Origin: Cherax quadricarinatus
Lineage: Eukaryota; Arthropoda; Malacostraca; Decapoda; Parastacidae
NCBI RefSeq assembly: GCF_038502225.1
Contig: NC_091293.1
Coordinates: forward strand, 3,298,289 to 3,362,288
DNA: 64,000 bases
Reading direction: 5' to 3'
Every line of letters begins with the position of its first letter. Positions within the stretch are counted from its first letter, which is position 1. Both the position numbers and the translations under genes were made by a program. The notes beneath the pieces are model-generated. The model saw only the letters and a list, made by a program, of their open reading frames with translations. It was not told where the DNA came from and searched no databases. Shown here in pieces: positions 21,205-31,600 of the stretch.

Positions 21205-22428
21205 ATGAAGCTGTGTGTAGTCTGTGGTCAGTCAAACAAACGGGCTTCCACATGGATAAATTGTCATTTGTGTGGAAATTGGTGTCACGCCCCTTGTGCA
21301 GATATCCAAGAACTAGCTACAAGCAGTGTTAAAACAGGGAAATGTTTTTGGGTATGCCCAAATGAGATAAATCTGTGGACTAAAATCACAAGGGTATTAA
21401 AAGAGGACAACATCAAAGCTGCTTTCATAGACAACCTGGAAGCTTTCTACAACAGATGGGAACATAAAAAGTCTGTGCTGAATGGTACTGCCCTTGATAC
21501 TGGCCATGTAGTCAGAAACTGTAAGGCTGGAGATGAAGTCCTGGTAGTCAGTAAATGTGGGGCTGATAGTGCTGTCCTGGGAGACAGTAATGGTGAAGCT
21601 GGAGGTGCTGTCCTGGGAGACAGTAATGGTGAAGCTGGAGGTGCTGTCCTGGGAGACAGTAATGGTGAAGCTGGAGATGCTGTCCTGGGAGACAGAAATG
21701 GTGAAGCTGGAGATTTTGTCCAGGTAGTCGGGAACTATACGCAGGAAGGAATACATATAAATGACCTCATAGGGGACAGGAGCCATAGTAGGGAAACAAG
21801 TGTAGTCAAAGATAAGATAAAACCAATATTGCAAACTAGAAATACCGCAGGAAATAGCAAACAAGAGGACTCCACTAGCAATAGTGAGGATATATTACCA
21901 AAAACAACTGGTGGGAGCTCCATTGTTGGTGCTAGGGAGGATAGAAGTAAGACAGGGAAACATGCACCAACAGGGAATACAGTCACAGAAACCCAAGGCA
22001 AACGGAAACCAAGCCTGTGCACATACTATGCACTTGGTATCTGCTGGCATGGGAAATCTGGAAAAACAGATGGGACGTGCAACTATGACCACCCTAGAAA
22101 ATGCCATGCCCATATGACAACAGGAAAATGCAAACTCCCTTCCTGTAAGCTTTTTCACCCTGAACTGTGTACCTCTTCAGTACAGGAAAGACTGTGCTAT
22201 AACTTAAATTGCCAGGCATACCATCTAAAGGGGACAAAAAGATACAAAACATCCAGGCCATGGGAAAACCTGGGTAGCCACAGCCACTCAAGAGGGAGAG
22301 GTTTTTTAGTGCCAGGAAGGAAAAAAAACTGGCAGGAAATGGCAGAAATCGTACACCAAATCCAGTCATTCCTGGAGTGGAACCACAGCCGATGGCCTCC
22401 ACTCCAAACCAACAGATACAGATACTAA
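21205..22428 (+). CDS. LINE ORF1 protein with PHD-like finger and three CCCH fingers (407 aa)
   Basis: This is the nucleic-acid-binding ORF1 product expected to coat the LINE RNA. Residues 4-51 hold a PHD-like C4HC3 pattern (C4, C7, C20, C23, H28, C31, C47, C51). Residues about 119-170 are four 12-residue repeats (AVLGDSNGEAGG type) encoded by a 36-bp DNA repeat at about 21567-21712. Three CCCH zinc fingers follow: C272-C280-C292-H296, C300-C309-C314-H318 and C322-C331-C336-H340. The C-terminus is basic. The stop TAA shares its last base with an ATG (TAATG, 22426-22430), suggesting ORF2 translation by termination-reinitiation. There is no frameshift in this ORF. Zinc-binding function is inferred from Cys/His spacing. 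Confidence 0.85.
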   Translation: MKLCVVCGQSNKRASTWINCHLCGNWCHAPCADIQELATSSVKTGKCFWVCPNEINLWTKITRVLKEDNIKAAFIDNLEAFYNRWEHKKSVLNGTALDTGHVVRNCKAGDEVLVVSKCGADSAVLGDSNGEAGGAVLGDSNGEAGGAVLGDSNGEAGDAVLGDRNGEAGDFVQVVGNYTQEGIHINDLIGDRSHSRETSVVKDKIKPILQTRNTAGNSKQEDSTSNSEDILPKTTGGSSIVGAREDRSKTGKHAPTGNTVTETQGKRKPSLCTYYALGICWHGKSGKTDGTCNYDHPRKCHAHMTTGKCKLPSCKLFHPELCTSSVQERLCYNLNCQAYHLKGTKRYKTSRPWENLGSHSHSRGRGFLVPGRKKNWQEMAEIVHQIQSFLEWNHSRWPPLQTNRYRY

Positions 22429-25400
22429 TGCCGGAAAAAAAATCCCCCCCAGTACCAACAATACCACCAGTCCGATAACATTCTTCTTTGCAAATATACA
22501 GGGTCTAAAGCCAGCAACAAACAACAAAATACCTTTCATCCGTGGACTGCTTGCAGAGGCAAAGGCAATGTTCGTGGCTTTCACTGAGACCCACATAAAG
22601 GATCACTTGGACAACGAAATATGGATCCCAGGTTACAACCTATACAGATGTGACAGAGTGAACAGGCAAAAGGGGGGGGGGGGTTGGCCTGTACATTGCA
22701 GAGTCACTTGTTTGCACAGAACTGCTTAATGCCTCAAATGATGTAGTGGAAGTTTTAGCAGTAAAGGTCGAGAACCAAAACCTAGTCATTGTGGTAGTCT
22801 ACAAGCCTCCGGATGCAACATCCCAGCAATTCCAGGAACAGCTGTTAAAAATTGACCACTGTCTGGAAAACCTTCCAGCTCCTGCACCCAACATCTTGCT
22901 CCTGGGGGATTTCAACTTAAGGCACCTAAAATGGAGGAATATAGCAAATAATATTGTTGCAGTAATAACACCAGGAGGCAGCTCTGATGAAAACTCACAC
23001 TCACACGAGCTTTTAAATCTCTGCACAAAATTCAATTTAAACCAGCAAATAATAGAGCCTACTAGACTGGAGAATACACTAGACCTCATCTTCACTAACA
23101 ATGATGATCTGATAAGAAATGTCACCATATCAAAAACAATATACTCAGATCACAACATAATTGAGGTTCAGACATGTATGCGTGGAGCCCCAGACCGACA
23201 TAATGAGACTAGTCACGAGGGAGCATTCACCAAATTCAACTTCAATAACAAAAACATAAAGTGGGACCAAGTAAACCAATTCCTAACCGATATAAGCTGG
23301 GAAGATATACTAAGCAACACAGACCCCAACTTATGCCTAGAACAGATTAACTCGGTGGCACTCGATGTTTGCACAAGGCTTATTCCTCTAAGAAAAAGGA
23401 GGAGTAGATGTAAAATAGAAAGAGACAGGCGCTCCCTTTACAGGCGACGGAAAAGAATAACAGAGCGGCTAAAAGAGGTCAATATATCTGAAATGCGTAG
23501 GGAGACACTGGTCAGAGAAATAGCAAGCATCGAACTTAAGCTAAAAGAATCCTTTAGGAGTCAGGAATCGCGGGAAGAACTAAAAGCCATAAATGAAACC
23601 GAAAGAAACCCAAAGTATTTCTTCTCCTATGCCAAATCAAAATCGAGAACAACGTCCAGTATTGGGCCCCTACTTAAACAAGATGGGTCCTACACAGATG
23701 ACAGCAAGGAAATGAGTGAGCTACTCAAGTCCCAGTATGACTCAGTTTTTAGCAAGCCGCTAACCAGACTGAGAGTCGAAGATCAAAATGAATTTTTTAT
23801 GAGAGAGCCACAAAATTTGATTAACACAAGCCTATCCGATGTTATCCTGACGCCAAATGACTTCGAACAGGCGATAAATGACATGCCCATGCACTCTGCC
23901 CCAGGGCCAGACTCATGGAACTCTGTGTTCATCAAGAACTGCAAGAAGCCCCTATCACGAGCCTTTTCCATCCTATGGAGAGGGAGCATGGACACGGGGG
24001 TCGTCCCACAGTTACTAAAAACAACAGACATAGCCCCACTCCACAAAGGGGGCAGTAAAGCAACAGCAAAGAACTACAGACCAATAGCACTAACATCCCA
24101 TATCATAAAAATCTTTGAAAGGGTCCTAAGAAGCAAGATCACCACCCATCTAGAAACCCATCAGTTACACAACCCAGGGCAACATGGGTTTAGAACAGGT
24201 CGCTCCTGTCTGTCTCAACTATTGGATCACTACGACAAGGTCCTAAATGCACTAGAAGACAAAAAGAATGCAGATGTAATATATACAGACTTTGCAAAAG
24301 CCTTCGACAAGTGTGACCATGGCGTAATAGCGCACAAAATGCGTGCTAAAGGAATAACAGGAAAAGTCGGTCGATGGATCTATAATTTCCTCACTAACAG
24401 AACACAGAGAGTAGTCGTCAACAGAGTAAAGTCCGAGGCAGCTACGGTAAAAAGCTCTGTTCCACAAGGCACAGTACTCGCTCCCATCTTGTTCCTCATC
24501 CTCATATCCGACATAGACAAGGATGTCAGCCACAGCACCGTGTCTTCCTTTGCAGATGACACCCGAATCTGCATGACAGTGTCTTCCATTGCAGACACTG
24601 CAAGGCTCCAGGCGGACATCAACCAAATCTTTCAGTGGGCTGCAGAAAACAATATGAAGTTCAACGATGAGAAATTTCAATTACTCAGATATGGTAAACA
24701 TGAGGAAATTAAATCTTCATCAGAGTACAAAACAAATTCTGGCCACAAAATAGAGCGAAACACCAACGTCAAAGACCTGGGAGTGATCATGTCGGAGGAT
24801 CTCACCTTCAAGGACCATAACATTGTATCAATCGCATCTGCTAGAAAAATGACAGGATGGATAATGAGAACCTTCAAAACTAGGGAGGCCAAGCCCATGA
24901 TGACACTCTTCAGGTCACTTGTTCTATCTAGGCTGGAATATTGCTGCACACTAACAGCACCTTTCAAGGCAGGTGAAATTGCCGACCTAGAAAATGTACA
25001 GAGAACTTTCACGGCGCGCATAACGGAGATAAAACACCTCAATTACTGGGAGCGCTTGAGGTTCCTAAACCTGTATTCCCTGGAACGCAGGAGGGAGAGA
25101 TACATGATTATATACACCTGGAAAATCCTAGAGGGACTAGTACCGAACTTGCACACGAAAATCACTCACTACGAAAGCAAAAGACTTGGCAGACGATGCA
25201 CCATCCCCCCCAATGAAAAGCAGGGGTGTCACTAGCACGTTAAGAGACCATACAATAAGTGTCAGGGGCCCGAGACTGTTCAACTGCCTCCCAGCACACA
25301 TAAGGGGGATTACCAACAGACCCCTGGCAGTCTTCAAGCTGGCACTGGACAAGCACCTAAAGTCAGTTCCTGATCAGCCGGGCTGTGGCTCGTACGTTGG

Positions 25401-25488
25401 TTTGCGTGCAGCCAGCAGCAACAGCCTGGTTGATCAGGCTCTGATCCACCAGGAGGCCTGGTCACAGACCGGGCCGCGGGGGCGTTGA
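22428..25488 (+). pseudogene. LINE ORF2: endonuclease-reverse transcriptase, broken at homopolymers
   Basis: The APE-type endonuclease begins as FFFANIQGLKP near 22480, with catalytic Glu in AFTETH, GDFN near 22905 and SDH near 23145. RT motifs include SAPGPD, YRPIALTS, YTDFAKAFDKCDH, SVPQGTVLAPILF and SFADDT (near 24550). The C-terminal domain follows, ending LIHQEAWSQTGPRGR at 25488. Three frame breaks exist, all at homopolymers: the A8/C7 tracts at 22435-22450, a G12 run at 22672-22683, and a C7 run at 25205-25211. The sibling at 1181-2713 has six bases at the last. The first two shifts compensate each other, so only the start of the endonuclease is out of frame. Either the copy is dead by slippage or the assembly miscounts homopolymers. 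Confidence 0.85.
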
Positions 25489-25530
25489 CCCCCGGAACTC
25501 TCTCCAGGTAAACTCCAGGTAAACTCCAGA

Positions 25531-25620
25531 GTGAGAGGGGAGGATGAACCAGCAAGATTGGACCTTGTGTTCACCCTGGGCAGCTCAAACATTGAGGACA
25601 TCAAGTATGAGAGTCCCCTA
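25531..25620 (+). pseudogene. LINE endonuclease fragment
   Basis: The plus reading GEDEPARLDLVFTLGSSNIEDIKYESPLG resembles the end of a LINE APE endonuclease (EPxRLDLVFT...IKYxxPLGxSDH). It is only about 30 codons and directly abuts the 3' end of the preceding LINE. Confidence 0.5.
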
Positions 25621-25703
25621 GGGTTATGGACACTCCCGAGCTTCAGAACCTTGCATTTATCTACATTTATCTTAACTGCAACAACATTCTTCATAGTTAC
25701 CAA
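25621..25703 (-). pseudogene. LINE RT fragment in inverted orientation
   Basis: The minus reading VAVKINVDKCKVLKLGSVHNPRGLSY resembles the post-FADD segment of CR1-type RT (FNVDKCKVLxLG, also present at 49460-49490). It lies between two plus-strand LINE fragments, so this spot is a mosaic or local inversion. Confidence 0.45.
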
Positions 25704-26830
25704 TCAGGCTTTAGGAGATCTTACTCAACCGACACCTCCCTAATTAATCTGATGGATTACATGAGAACTGAAATGTCGATAGGGAACCTCATAGGTATGG
25801 TAACCTTAGACTTGCAAAAGACCTTCGATACTGTCAACCACAATATACTATGTAAGAAACTTCAAGCTATCGGCATAGGTTCCATAGACTGGTTTAAATC
25901 CTATCTTAGCAATAGGAAACAAATTGTCAAAATAAAAAAACAATCAGAACCCCTGCCGATAGCATGTGGAGTTCCCCAAGGTAGTATTCTGGGTCCCTTA
26001 TTATTCTTATGCTATGTAATGTAAATGATATGTCTATCAGTGTCAATTGCAAACTCCTACTGTATGCAGATGACGGTGCTCTGTTAGTGTCAGGTACAAA
26101 TCCACAAGATATAGCTGATGTAATAACATTAGAACTGGAGTCCTGCAGCAAATGGTTAGTAGGCAACAAACTATCGTTACACCTCGGGAAAACTGAAGCC
26201 ATACTATTTGGCACGAAACATAAACTGAGAAGGGTAAATAATTTTAATGTCTGGTGTAATGGGGAACCCATCACTTCAGTAAGATTCATCCTGGACCTGG
26301 GTCCAAGAGAACATGTAGGCCAGGATGAATTACAACAATTGGATATGCTGCTAATTTTGTCAAGGCTGAGAACCGAAGTAATCATAGTACTAGGGGGGAG
26401 AGAGCACAACTTTGTAGTACCCACAGTCAGTGGCCAGGCTTCAAACACCTTTTATTGTACAGCAATAAAGGAATGGAAAAGACTGCCTGTACATGTCAAA
26501 GCCAGTCATAGCATGAACCAGTTCAAGACGAGAGTCAAAAGGTACCTAATGAATGTAGCGACAGAAAGAGAGGAGAATGATTTTTTTTGTAGCTAACATA
26601 CATGTAAATATAAATAACTCACTTTACCTTATTCCTAGTATATATCCTATATAGTATGATAAGATATTATATCCTTTATAGTATATTAATAAGGTATTAA
26701 AAGGACCCCAATGGAAATAAGTCACTGTGTCTGACTTTTTTGGGTTATCCTAGGTTCTCTACACATATGCTGCTATGTATGATAATCTATGTAACTGTAT
26801 TTGTGTATACCTGAATAAACTTACTAACTT
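25700..26830 (+). pseudogene. 5'-truncated LINE: RT remnant with 3' UTR
   Basis: RT motifs are clear: SYQSGFRRSYSTDTSLINLMDYM, VTLDLQKTFDTVNHNILCKKL, CGVPQGSILGPLLF, then after a frameshift near 26010-26025 NDMSISVNCKLLLYADDGALLVSG and GNKLSLHLGKTEAILFG. After GEPITSV (about 26278) the sequence jumps to the C-terminal region ending RVKRYLMNVATEREEN, so the thumb is deleted. The stop is at 26596. The 3' UTR carries AATAAA near 26813. This family differs from the other LINEs in the window, and its 3' UTR recurs at 27625-27770. Confidence 0.8.
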
Positions 26831-26960
26831 ATGTTAATATTCATGTTAATATTCATCTTGATTTGCTGGTACTCTCCAGGCCCGGGTCTTTTCCTCATGT
26901 TAATATTCATATATGTTAATATTCATGTATATTTATTTTGATGTTAATATTCATGTATGA
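26831..26960. repeat. Short interspersed ATGTTAATATTCAT repeats
   Basis: The 14-base motif ATGTTAATATTCAT occurs about five times between 26833 and 26955 with variable spacers. It may be the degenerate tail of the preceding LINE. Confidence 0.7.
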
Positions 26961-27624
26961 TCTGATTACAGTGAAAGTTAGTTATAATGTACGAGGGTGA
27001 CCATAACTGAGGCAGCCAGCTTAGTGTTGTGTGTTGGGGAAGAATGTTGGGTGTCCCATGATCCGTGTCCACTATCATGTCAACTTAAGCCGCCCCCACC
27101 CACCCTCACCCACCAGTCCCCCACCCGAACCAACCACGCCCCCACCAACACCCCCACCCGAACCCACAACGCACCCACCAACCCACTCTCGTACCCCAAG
27201 CTGTTTACTCTTGAGGCTTCAGTAAAAGACAAGATTATAACTCTGACAGTAATTGTGAATAACGAGAGGAGTATGCAACACCAATAGACAAGTGAAGAGT
27301 GTCGTATTGCTAGCAGTGTGCCCGAGAGCGCTTGTAGCGGCCAGAAAAAAAACAAAAAACACATTTCGGCGGAGGTGGGTGGGTGGCCAACTCTGCCACT
27401 GTCATGGCCGCCAGTGCCGCCGCATCACTGAAAACGGAACAAAAAACAAAAACCGACGCTAAAAAAAGGGGGATGGACTATCATATTTTATTGCCGTTTT
27501 ATTACACATGGTGTGTTTAAACTCCATGTAGTAGACTGTTGAGAGGACGAACATTGTTATCCTTTGTGTCTAGTGTCACAAGTCGTGGCGCCAATAATGT
27601 TGGCGGCGGATAATATGTGGCAGC
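26961..27624. other. Unassigned DNA with C-rich block
   Basis: A C-rich stretch (about 27090-27180, CCCACCC and CACCAACAC motifs) is the main feature. An A-rich and G-rich patch lies at 27341-27470. I see no gene. Confidence 0.3.
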
Positions 27625-27770
27625 CGATGGAAATAAGTCACTTTGTCTGACCTTTTTCCTGTGTTGTCCTGGTGGGTAATTAGTACATATATTACTGTGT
27701 AGGATAATTGTTGTCACCTAAACTTGTGTACTTATGTGTACCTGTACCTAAATAAACTTAATTATTTATT
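27625..27770 (+). mobile_element. LINE 3' UTR fragment
   Basis: This matches the 3' UTR at about 26711-26825: both contain GGAAATAAGTCACT(G/T)TGTCTGAC, a GATAAT(C/T) block and a final CCTGAATAAACTTA or CCTAAATAAACTTA. It is a solitary tail of the LINE family at 25700-26830. Confidence 0.75.
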
Positions 27771-27937
27771 TGTTTACCTGCTATCTTACCTAATTACTTA
27801 CCTGCTTTCTTACTTACCAAATTTGTAGCTACTAACTCATCACTTGTTCACCTACTTACTGCTTCCTCACCGACTCAGGTACACAGAAGTGCGACACTGT
27901 ACACGAGGTACAACACTACATGACGTACAGCGTGTAC
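27771..27937. other. Short spacer with CTTACCT-like motifs
   Basis: CTTACCTAATTACTTACCTGC-type motifs repeat loosely. It leads into the 18-bp minisatellite. Confidence 0.3.
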
Positions 27938-28676
27938 GTGAGGTACAGAGTGTACGTGAGATACAGAGTGTACGTGAAGTACAGAGAGTACGTGAGGTAC
28001 AGAGTGTACGTGAGGTACAGAGTGTACGTGAGGTACAGAGTGTACGTGAGGTACAGAGTGTACGTGAGGTACAGAGAGTACGTGAGGTACAGAGTGTACG
28101 TGAGGTACAGAGTGTACGTGAGGTACAGTGTACGTGAGGTACAGAGTGTACGTGAGGTACAGAGTGTACGTAAGGTACAGAGTGTAAGTGATGTACAGAG
28201 TGTACGTGAGGTAGAGTGTACGTGAGGTACAGAGTGTAAGTGATGTACAGAGTGTACGTGAGGTACAGAGTGTAAGTGAGGTAAAGAGTGTATGTGAGGT
28301 ACAGAGTGTATGTGAGGTACAAAGTGTACGTGAGGTAAAGAGTATACGTGAGGTACAGAGTGTACGTGAGGTACAGAGTGTATGTGAAGTACAGAGTGTA
28401 CGTAAAGTAAAGAGTGTACGTGAGGTACAGAGTGTACGTGAATTACAGAGTGTACACGAGATAAAGAGTGTACGTGAGATAAAGAGTGCTCGTGAGGTAC
28501 ACAGTGCACGTGAGGAACAGAGTGTACGTAAGGCACACAATGTACGTGAGGTACATAGTGCACATGAGGTAAAGAGTGTACGAGAGGTACAGAGTGTACG
28601 TGAATAACATAGTAAACGTGAGATAAAGAGTGAACGTGAGGACACAGAGTGCACGTGAGGTACAGAGTGCACGTGA
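27938..28676. repeat. 18-bp minisatellite
   Basis: About 40 units of GTGTACGTGAGGTACAGA occur, becoming more diverged from about 28260 onward. Because 18 is six codons, frames on both strands remain open (REVQSV-type repeats) without being genes. The array passes directly into the 20-bp satellite at about 28676. Confidence 0.95.
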
Positions 28677-31600
28677 TGTGCTCAAGCAGCAGTGTATGTG
28701 CTCAAGCAGCAGTGTATGTGCTCAACCAGCAGTGTATGTGCTCAAGCAGCAGTGTATGTGCTCAAGCAGCAGTGTATGTGCTCAAGCAGCAGTGTATGTG
28801 CTCAACCAACAGTGTATGTGCTCAACCAGCAGTGTATGTGCTCAAGCAGCATTGTATATGCTCAACCAGCAGTGTATGTGCTCAAAAAGCAGTGTATGTG
28901 CTCAAACAGCAGTGTATGTGCTAAAGCAGCAGTGCATGAGCTCAACCAGCAGTGTATGTGCTCAACCAGCAGTGTATGTGCTCAACCAGCAGTGTATGTG
29001 CTCAACCAGCAGTGTATGTGCTCAAGCAGCAGTGTATGTGCTCAACCAGTAGTGTATGTGCTCAACCAGCAGTGTATGTGCTCAACCAGCAGTGTATGTG
29101 CTCAACCAGTAGTGTATGTGCTCAACCAGTAGTGTATGTGCTCAACCAGCAGTGTATGTGCTCAAGCAGCAGTGTATGTGCTCAACCAGCAGTGTATGTG
29201 CTCAAGCAGCAGTGTATGTGCTCAAGCAGCAGTGTATGTGCTCAAGCAGCAGTGTATGTGCTCAAGCAGCAGTGTATGTGCTCAAGCAGCAGTGTATGTG
29301 CTCAAGCAGCAGTGTATGTGCTCAAGCAGCAGTGTATGTGCTCAAGCAGCAGTGTATGTGCTCAAGCAGCAGTGTATGTGCTCAAGCAGCAGTGTATGTG
29401 CTCAAGCAGCAGTGTATGTGCTCAACCAGTAGTGTATGTGCTCAAGCAGCAGTGTATGTGCTCAAGCAGCAGTGTATGTGCTCATCCAGCAGTGTATGTG
29501 CTCAAGCAGCAGTGTATGTGCTCATCCAGCAGTGTATGTGCTCAAGCAGCAGTGTATGTGTCAAGCAGCAGTGTATGTGCTCACCAGCAGTGTATGTGCT
29601 CAAGCAGCAGTGTATGTGCTCAACCAGCAGTGTATGTGCTCAAGCAGCAGTGTATGTGCTCAAGCAGCAGTGTATGTGCTCAAGCAGCAGTGTATGTGCT
29701 CAACCAGCAGTGTATGTGCTCAAGCAGCAGTGTATGTGCTCAACCAGCAGTGTATGTGCTCAACCAGCAGTGTATGTGCTCAAGCAGCAGTGTATGTGCT
29801 CAAGCAGCAGTGTATGTGCTCAAGCAGCAGTGTATGTGCTCAGTGTATGTGCTCAAGCAGTAGTGTATGTGCTCAACCAGCAGTGTATGTGCTCAACCAG
29901 CAGTGTATGTGCTCAAGCAGCAGTGTATGTGCTCAGTGTAGCAGCAGTGTATGTGCTCAATGTGCTCAAGCAGCAGTGTATGTGCTCAAGCAGCAGTGTA
30001 TGCTGCTCAACCAGCAGTGTATGTGCTCAACCAGCAGTGTATGTGCTCAACCAGCAGTGTATGTGCTCAACCAGCAGTGTATGTGCTCAACCAGCAGTGT
30101 ATGTGCTCAACCAGCAGTGTATGTGTGTATGTGCTCAACCAGCAGTGTATGTGCTCAACCAGCAGTGTATGTGCTCAACCAGCAGTGTATGTGCTCAACC
30201 CAGTGTATGTGCTCAACCAGCAGTGTATGTGCTCAACCAGCAGTGTATGTGCTCAACCAGTGTATGTGCTCAACCAGCAGTGTATGTGCTCAAGCAGCAG
30301 TGTATGTGCTCAACCAGCAGTGTATGTGCAGCAGTGTATGTGCTCAACCAGCAGTGTATGTGCTCAACCAGCAGTGTATGTGCTCAACCAGCTAGTGTAT
30401 GTGCTCAACCAGCAGTGTATGTGCTGAAGCTCAAGCAGCAGTGTATGTGCTCAACCAGCAGTGTATGTGCTCAACCAGTAGTGTATGTGCTCAAGCAGCA
30501 GTGTATGTGCTCAAGCAGCAGTGTATGTGCTCAAGCAGCAGTGTATGTGCTCAACCAGCAGTGTATGTGCTCAAGCAGCAGTGTATGTGCTCAAGCAGCA
30601 GTGTATGTGCTCAAGCAGCAGTGTATGTGCTCAAGCAGCAGTGTATGTGCTCAAGCAGCAGTGTATGTGCTCAAGCAGCAGTGTATGTGCTCAAGCAGCA
30701 GTGTATGTGCTCAAGCAGCAGTGTATGTGCTGCTGTGTATGTGCTCAAGCAGCAGTGTATGTGCTCAAGCAGCAGTGTATGTGCTCAAGCAGCAGTGTAT
30801 GTGCTCAAGCAGCAGTGTATGTGCTCAAGCAGCAGTGTATGTGCTCAAGCAGCAGTATATGTGCTCAAGCAGCAGTGTATGTGCTCAACCAGCAGTGTAT
30901 GTGCTCAAGCAGCAGTGTATGTGCTCAAGCAGCAGTGTATGTGCTCAAGCAGCAGTGTATGTGCTCAAGCAGCAGTGTATGTGCTCAAGCAGCAGTGTAT
31001 GTGCTCAAGCAGCAGTGTATGTGCTCAAGCAGCAGTGTATGTGCTCAAGCAGCAGTGTATGTGCTCAAGCAGCAGTGTATGTGCTCAAGCAGCAGTGTAT
31101 GTGCTCAAGCAGCAGTGTATGTGCTCAAGCAGCAGTGTATGTGCTCAAGCAGCAGTGTATGTGCTCAAGCAGCAGTGTATGTGCTCAAGCAGCAGTGTAT
31201 GTGCTCAAGCAGCAGTGTATGTGCTCAAGCAGCAGTGTATGTGCTCAAGCAGCAGTGTATGTGCTCAAGCAGCAGTGTATGTGCTCAAGCAGCAGTGTAT
31301 GTGCTCAAGCAGCAGTGTATGTGCTCAAGCAGCAGTGTATGTGCTCAAGCAGCAGTGTATGTGCTCAAGCAGCAGTGTATGTGCTCAAGCAGCAGTGTAT
31401 GTGCTCAAGCAGCAGTGTATGTGCTCAACCAGCAGTGTATGTGCTCAAGCAGCAGTGTATGTGCTCAAGCAGCAGTGTATGTGCTCAAGCAGCAGTGTAT
31501 GTGCTCAAGCAGCAGTGTATGTGCTCAAGCAGCAGTGTATGTGCTCAAGCAGCAGTGTATGTGCTCAACCAGCAGTGTATGTGCTCAACCAGCAGTGTAT

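Larger units (their letters stand above)
21205..25528 (+). mobile_element. Near-complete CR1-group LINE with zinc-finger ORF1
   Basis: It has an intact ORF1 (21205-22428), an ORF2 encoding endonuclease and RT (22428-25488), and a 3' end in 11-bp CCAGGTAAACT repeats (about 25505-25528). The ORFs overlap at TAATG. ORF2 is interrupted only at homopolymer tracts. A truncated sibling lies inverted at 1181-2713. The 5' UTR presumably extends upstream of 21205. Confidence 0.9.

Noticed and set aside
22428..22480. ORF2 starting cleanly at the TAATG overlap in one frame
   Set aside because: The frame from that ATG meets a stop at about 22476. The endonuclease reads in another frame, so a homopolymer shift must intervene.
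27867..28685. Open frames on both strands in the 18-bp minisatellite
   Set aside because: The period is six codons and the unit lacks stops in several frames, so these are repeat artefacts.
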